Position numbers and translations under genes: made by a program
Source of the DNA: Candidatus Bathyarchaeota archaeon
GTDB lineage: Archaea > Thermoproteota > Bathyarchaeia > TCS64
Length of the DNA stretch: 32,569 nt
NCBI GenBank assembly: GCA_016783455.1
Contig: JADHWN010000022.1
Location: forward strand, 1 to 32,569
Reading direction: 5' to 3'
Shown here: positions 31,536-32,569 of the stretch, in pieces
Layout of the letters: the number at the start of each line of letters is the position of its first letter
How positions within the stretch are numbered: the first letter of the stretch is position 1
Notes under the pieces: model-generated
Seen by the model: the letters and a program-made list of their open reading frames with translations, nothing else
The model's database searches: none
What the model was told of the DNA's origin: nothing

Positions 31536-31580
31536 AGTGATGAATCGGGCAGAGGTCAGGAGGGTGGTGAGGATCAACAC

Positions 31581-31600
31581 AGGAGATGAATCCATCTCCT
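31581..31600. repeat. 8-bp-arm inverted repeat in the HTH gene
   Basis: aggagatg-aatc-catctcct, perfect arms with a 4-bp spacer, within the coding sequence just after the start. Confidence 0.55.
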
Positions 31601-31637
31601 TGGAGCAGTTGAAGGGAATGTATCTGACAGATCAAGA

Positions 31638-31661
31638 ATCAATAATAAATTTATTATTGAT
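31638..31661. repeat. Perfect 24-bp palindrome in the HTH gene
   Basis: atcaataataaa followed directly by its complement tttattattgat. It encodes the SIINLLLI stretch of segment 1. Confidence 0.7.
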
Positions 31662-31843
31662 CGGAAGAGGTGGGGATAGAAAAACAGAGGCCGGTACGGC
31701 CAAACTCTCCGACATCCTCGGGAACCAGGAAAAATATCCAGTTGGGTAGCTGGGGAGACTGGGTATGCCATAGGTACTGTACAAGGTTATCTTGATGAGA
31801 AGTACAAAGATAAGTTCTCAGTAGAAACGGGAAAAAGAAAGAG

Positions 31844-31866
31844 ACCCCTCGATCTGATCGAGGGGT
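31844..31866. repeat. 10-bp-arm inverted repeat in the HTH gene
   Basis: acccctcgat-ctg-atcgaggggt, perfect arms around 3 bp. It encodes PLDLIEG in the second segment. Confidence 0.65.
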
Positions 31867-31929
31867 TGGAACAGGCTAAAACCAAACTCACCCCCACACA
31901 ACTCAAAGAGATGCGGGATGGAGAATACG

Positions 31930-31955
31930 ACCGGTTAAAAGATCTTTTAACCGGT
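31930..31955. repeat. Perfect 26-bp palindrome in the HTH gene
   Basis: accggttaaaaga followed directly by tcttttaaccggt. It encodes the RLKDLLTG stretch. Confidence 0.7.
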
Positions 31956-32083
31956 GGACAAGAAATTTCTGGTGGTGCTGATCCTCAAAAATCCGGCTAC
32001 TCCGAACTCGCCCGACAACTCACCCAACAAGAGATAGCGAATGTGGTGGGGCCATCAAGACCCAGAGTCGAGCAGATTGTAAA

Positions 32084-32115
32084 TGATAGTTTTAGAGAAT
32101 TCTCTAAAACTATCA
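32084..32115. repeat. Perfect 32-bp palindrome in the HTH gene
   Basis: tgatagttttagagaa followed directly by ttctctaaaactatca, with a central EcoRI-like gaattc. It encodes DSFREFSKTIN, just after the second HTH segment. Confidence 0.72.
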
Positions 32116-32366
32116 ACGAAATGCTCTCCAAGGGATTTACGATATCTGAGATTATGACAAGGAAGGGTTGGAAAGACGAAACCTTATTATGGTCGCTATC
32201 TCTACAAGACGAACCAGATGATGTAAAAATGGTCAAGTACGATAGGGGAGATCCCAAAAAACTTTAATACTAAAGAAATCATAAATCTCTACCACGACAA
32301 AGGATTCTCTCCCGAAAACCTGATAAGATCCCACTCGGTACCCTAGACTAACTGGGGTTGGTTTGC

Positions 32367-32569
32367 TCAGGGAGCCCTCACTCCAATATCACTGACACCC
32401 AGATGCTCAAGAATGTCTTTCTCTCCACGTCTACCTGCATAATGGGAAGGCATTTCTATTGAGGCCCACTCAAACCACTCTTTCATGAGGTAAATATCGA
32501 ACTCACGACCACCCTGCTCAATCTCTGCGGATAAATGCCACGATCTCTGGTCACGTATCCAGTGAGGCC
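32367..32569 (-). CDS. Tyrosine recombinase C-terminal part (partial, runs off edge)
   Basis: The leftward frame entering at 32567 and stopping at 32367 gives 66 residues. It starts HWIRDQRSWHLSAEI (the H-x-x-R box), then FDIYLMKEWFEWASIEMPSH, YAGRRGEKDILEHLG. The W-F-E-W-A-S...M-P-S-H-Y pattern matches the final helices of archaeal tyrosine recombinases, with Tyr as nucleophile. The catalytic Arg I lies beyond the edge. It is convergent with the frameshifted HTH gene. A second recombinase in the same element could be a partner, an invertase or part of a neighbouring element. Confidence 0.72.
   Translation of the reverse strand, partial: PHWIRDQRSWHLSAEIEQGGREFDIYLMKEWFEWASIEMPSHYAGRRGEKDILEHLGVSDIGVRAP

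Larger units (their letters stand above)
31241..31539. other. Noncoding AT-rich gap with inverted repeats
   Basis: I see no gene here. Besides the 15-bp inverted repeat and T-runs, it holds tcaaatat/atatttga (31457-31464/31471-31478), an imperfect hairpin around 31479-31502 (atccct...aggggat), and the 26-bp palindrome at 31510-31535. It probably combines a terminator and the promoter of the HTH gene, and possibly an origin. Confidence 0.5.
31540..32346 (+). pseudogene. HTH DNA-binding protein gene split by two apparent frameshifts
   Basis: Three consecutive coding segments form one plausible protein of about 268 residues. Segment 1 (ATG 31540 to about 31736) ends KLSDILGNQEKY. A one-base change at the A5 run at 31731-31735 leads into segment 2, ISSWVAGETGYAIGTVQGYL, which has no start of its own, and continues past TTG 31866 to GDPKKL (stop 32265-32267). 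A further one-base change at the A6 run (32256-32261) leads into FNTKEIINLYHDKGFSPENL, stop at 32344-32346. HTH-like parts are SDILGNQEKYISSWVAGETG, LTQQEIANVVGPSRPRVEQI and the related KGFTISEIM / KGFSPENLI repeats. It may be a ParB- or repressor-like protein. Both breaks are at A-runs, so sequencing error, decay or slippage are all possible. Confidence 0.6.
24614..32569. mobile_element. Element B: AT-rich integrated element (right end outside window)
   Basis: From 24614 to the edge, base and codon use differ sharply from the GC-rich backbone and from element A. An integrase lies first, followed by a rightward operon of unfamiliar proteins, a palindrome-rich HTH gene and a second recombinase fragment. 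An integrated virus or plasmid is the simplest reading. No replication protein or recognised capsid is seen in the part present. Confidence 0.82.

Noticed and set aside
1-32569. CRISPR array, insertion sequences or rRNA and tRNA genes
   Set aside because: No regularly spaced repeats, transposase motifs, rRNA-like stretches or full tRNA folds were found on either strand.

Overview
The window comes from an archaeon. The GC-rich backbone carries archaeal markers: sn-glycerol-1-phosphate dehydrogenase for archaeal lipids, a proteasome beta subunit, the KH/beta-CASP nuclease aCPSF1, a Cdc48-type ATPase, an MCT-1-like PUA protein, Nob1 and SepF. SepF points to an FtsZ-dividing lineage. TTG and GTG starts, ATGA/TTGA overlaps and TATA boxes about 25 nt before starts are common. 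An uncultivated Bathyarchaeia-like or euryarchaeal lineage is possible, but the sequence alone does not settle this.

Layout. (1) 1-8889: housekeeping genes (Cdc48 N-part, egsA, psmB, aCPSF1, sepF, PUA protein, a small membrane protein, a class III CoA-transferase, pcm, nadK, nob1). (2) 8896-12996: two divergent dihydroorotase/hydantoinase-type amidohydrolases, then the first 406 codons of an N-acyl-D-amino-acid deacylase-like gene. (3) 12980-21364: an 8.4-kb integrated element (element A). It sits inside the deacylase gene between two copies of a 13-bp direct repeat, TGTTCTGCACCGA, and the C-terminal 118 codons of the deacylase follow it at 21354-21710. The break falls on the codon for the predicted metal-binding Asp of the C-T-D-G motif. 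Element A carries an intact tyrosine integrase next to attR, many small genes in overlapping operons, HTH and RHH regulators, a secreted or membrane-anchored protein, two candidate structured RNAs and a shared palindromic operator. (4) 21815-24613: backbone again, with an ABC-2 type exporter pair and a HAD phosphatase. (5) 24614 to the right edge: an AT-rich second element (element B). It has an integrase lacking the usual first catalytic Arg, a tightly overlapping operon of unfamiliar proteins ending in a 1191-residue protein with a nucleotidyltransferase-like segment and a proline-rich tail, a palindrome-rich frameshifted HTH gene, and the C-terminal part of another tyrosine recombinase running off the edge.

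The most striking points are the active-site insertion (precise excision would rebuild a 520-residue enzyme), the palindrome cluster at 31.2-32.1 kb lying largely inside coding sequence, a small repeated domain that seems to recur in four element B proteins, and the two unannotated structured-RNA candidates of element A.
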